Source: Phylloscopus collybita (Eukaryota > Chordata > Aves > Passeriformes > Phylloscopidae). From it: a stretch of 64,000 nucleotides of DNA. Made by a program: the position numbers and the translations under genes. Below the pieces are notes generated by a model. The model did no database searches, was not told the DNA's origin, and worked only from the letters and a program-made list of their open reading frames with translations. The DNA lies in assembly GCA_027886175.1 (NCBI GenBank), contig JAJNNQ010000027.1, forward strand, positions 10,306,001 to 10,370,000, given 5' to 3'. Below, piece by piece: positions 63,181 to 64,000 of this stretch; the first letter of the stretch is position 1, and every line of letters begins with the position of its first letter.

Positions 63181-64000
63181 GGGCTATGCCTGCTAAAATT
63201 CCATACAAATGAGGATATCTCGCAGATGCAATTTACCACAAGATGGAAGTTTGCCTGACCTTGTAGTGGCAAAGGCCTAGAAAATCTGACATCGGGAACG
63301 TGGTGTGGAGACTTTGGTTTCCCATGGAAAAGGACTACCGTTCGTGTCTAATGCTGTCTGCCTGGCACTGTGGTTATGACTGCTGAAGTTCCATACAAAT
63401 GAGGTTATCTCCCAGGTGCAATCTACAACCAGGTGGAAGTTTGTCTGCCCTTGTAGTGCCAAAGGCCTCCTAAAAATGAACATCAGAAACGCGGGCTGGA
63501 GACTTTGGTTTCCCATAGAAATGGGCCACCGTTCGTGTCTAATGCTGTCTGCCTGCCACTGGCCTACTTCCTACTAAAATTCCACTAAAATTCCAAAAAT
63601 AATGAGGATTTCTCCCAGGTGCAATCTACAACCAGATGGAAGTTTCTCTGCCCTTATATTGGAAAACACCTCCTACAAAGTGACATCAGCAACGTGGGGT
63701 GGAGATTTTGAATTCCCATGGAAAAGGGCCACCGTTCGTGTCTAACGATGTCTGCCTCCCACTGGGGATATGCCTGCTGAAATTCCATACAAATGAGGAT
63801 ATCTCCCAGATGGAATCTACCACCAGTTGGAAGTTTGTCTGCCCTTGTAGTGCCAAAGGCCTCCTAAAAAAGGACATCAGGAACCTGGAGTGGACACTTT
63901 GGTTTCCCATGGAAATGGGCCACTGTTCGTATCTAATGCTGTCTGCCTGGTATTGTGGTTATGAGTGCTGAAGTTCCATACAAATGAGGATATCTCCCAG
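63181..64000 (+). repeat. 191-bp-family satellite, plus-oriented block at right edge
   Basis: Monomers return to plus orientation after the switch at about 63,180. The part up to 63,641 is the reverse complement of 1-463; the remaining 359 bp would pair with sequence left of this window, so the palindrome continues beyond both edges. No gene is seen. Confidence 0.92.

Overview
The window is non-genic, repeat-dominated DNA from a vertebrate nuclear genome, most likely a bird. The organism call rests on two inferences. First, a class II (beta-like) endogenous retrovirus carries a transmembrane Env of the avian leukosis / gamma type, with a CX6CC motif. Second, the main satellite has a ~191-bp monomer, the length reported for finch centromeric satellites; only length was matched, no database was searched. 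I see no host protein-coding gene, rRNA, tRNA or CRISPR. The many short open frames are by-products of repeated satellite sequence.

Layout. About 52 kb is one satellite family of roughly 270 monomers in two length classes, ~191 and ~202 bp; they differ by an 11-bp duplication. Monomers run in minus orientation at 1-463, plus at 464-22,859, minus at 30,218-63,180 and plus again from 63,181. The centre (22,860-30,217) is a different, GC-richer tandem repeat with a 499-bp period. It forms two head-to-head arrays, about 8.1 units plus and 6.6 units minus, meeting near 26,903. Two retroviral insertions interrupt the satellite: a 368-bp solo LTR at 1,848-2,215 (minus) with a 6-bp target duplication ACGTAG, and a 3.7-kb defective provirus at 42,027-45,764 (plus) with target duplication GTCCTC.

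Architecture. The whole window is a nested, imperfect palindrome. The core arms (about 15,590-22,859 and 30,218-38,450) match in reverse complement at roughly 98-99% where I compared them by eye. They pair with a constant coordinate sum (54,040) for almost 5 kb. The outer arms (1 to ~6,300 and ~53,520 to 63,641) are also reverse complements. Within the left half, block A (about 760-8,562) is repeated directly as A' (about 15,190-22,859). The order is therefore A-B-A'-[499 array >][< 499 array]-A'-B-A, with the right half inverted. The arms differ by whole-monomer gains and losses and by arm-specific retroviral insertions, so this is not a simple fold-back assembly artefact.

The provirus keeps 79 bp of its 5' LTR, the RNase H and integrase part of pol (three in-frame stops), an env frame with one in-frame stop, a polypurine tract and a complete 3' LTR. 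Gag, protease and the reverse transcriptase core are deleted. Nothing in the window appears able to make a full-length retroviral protein.
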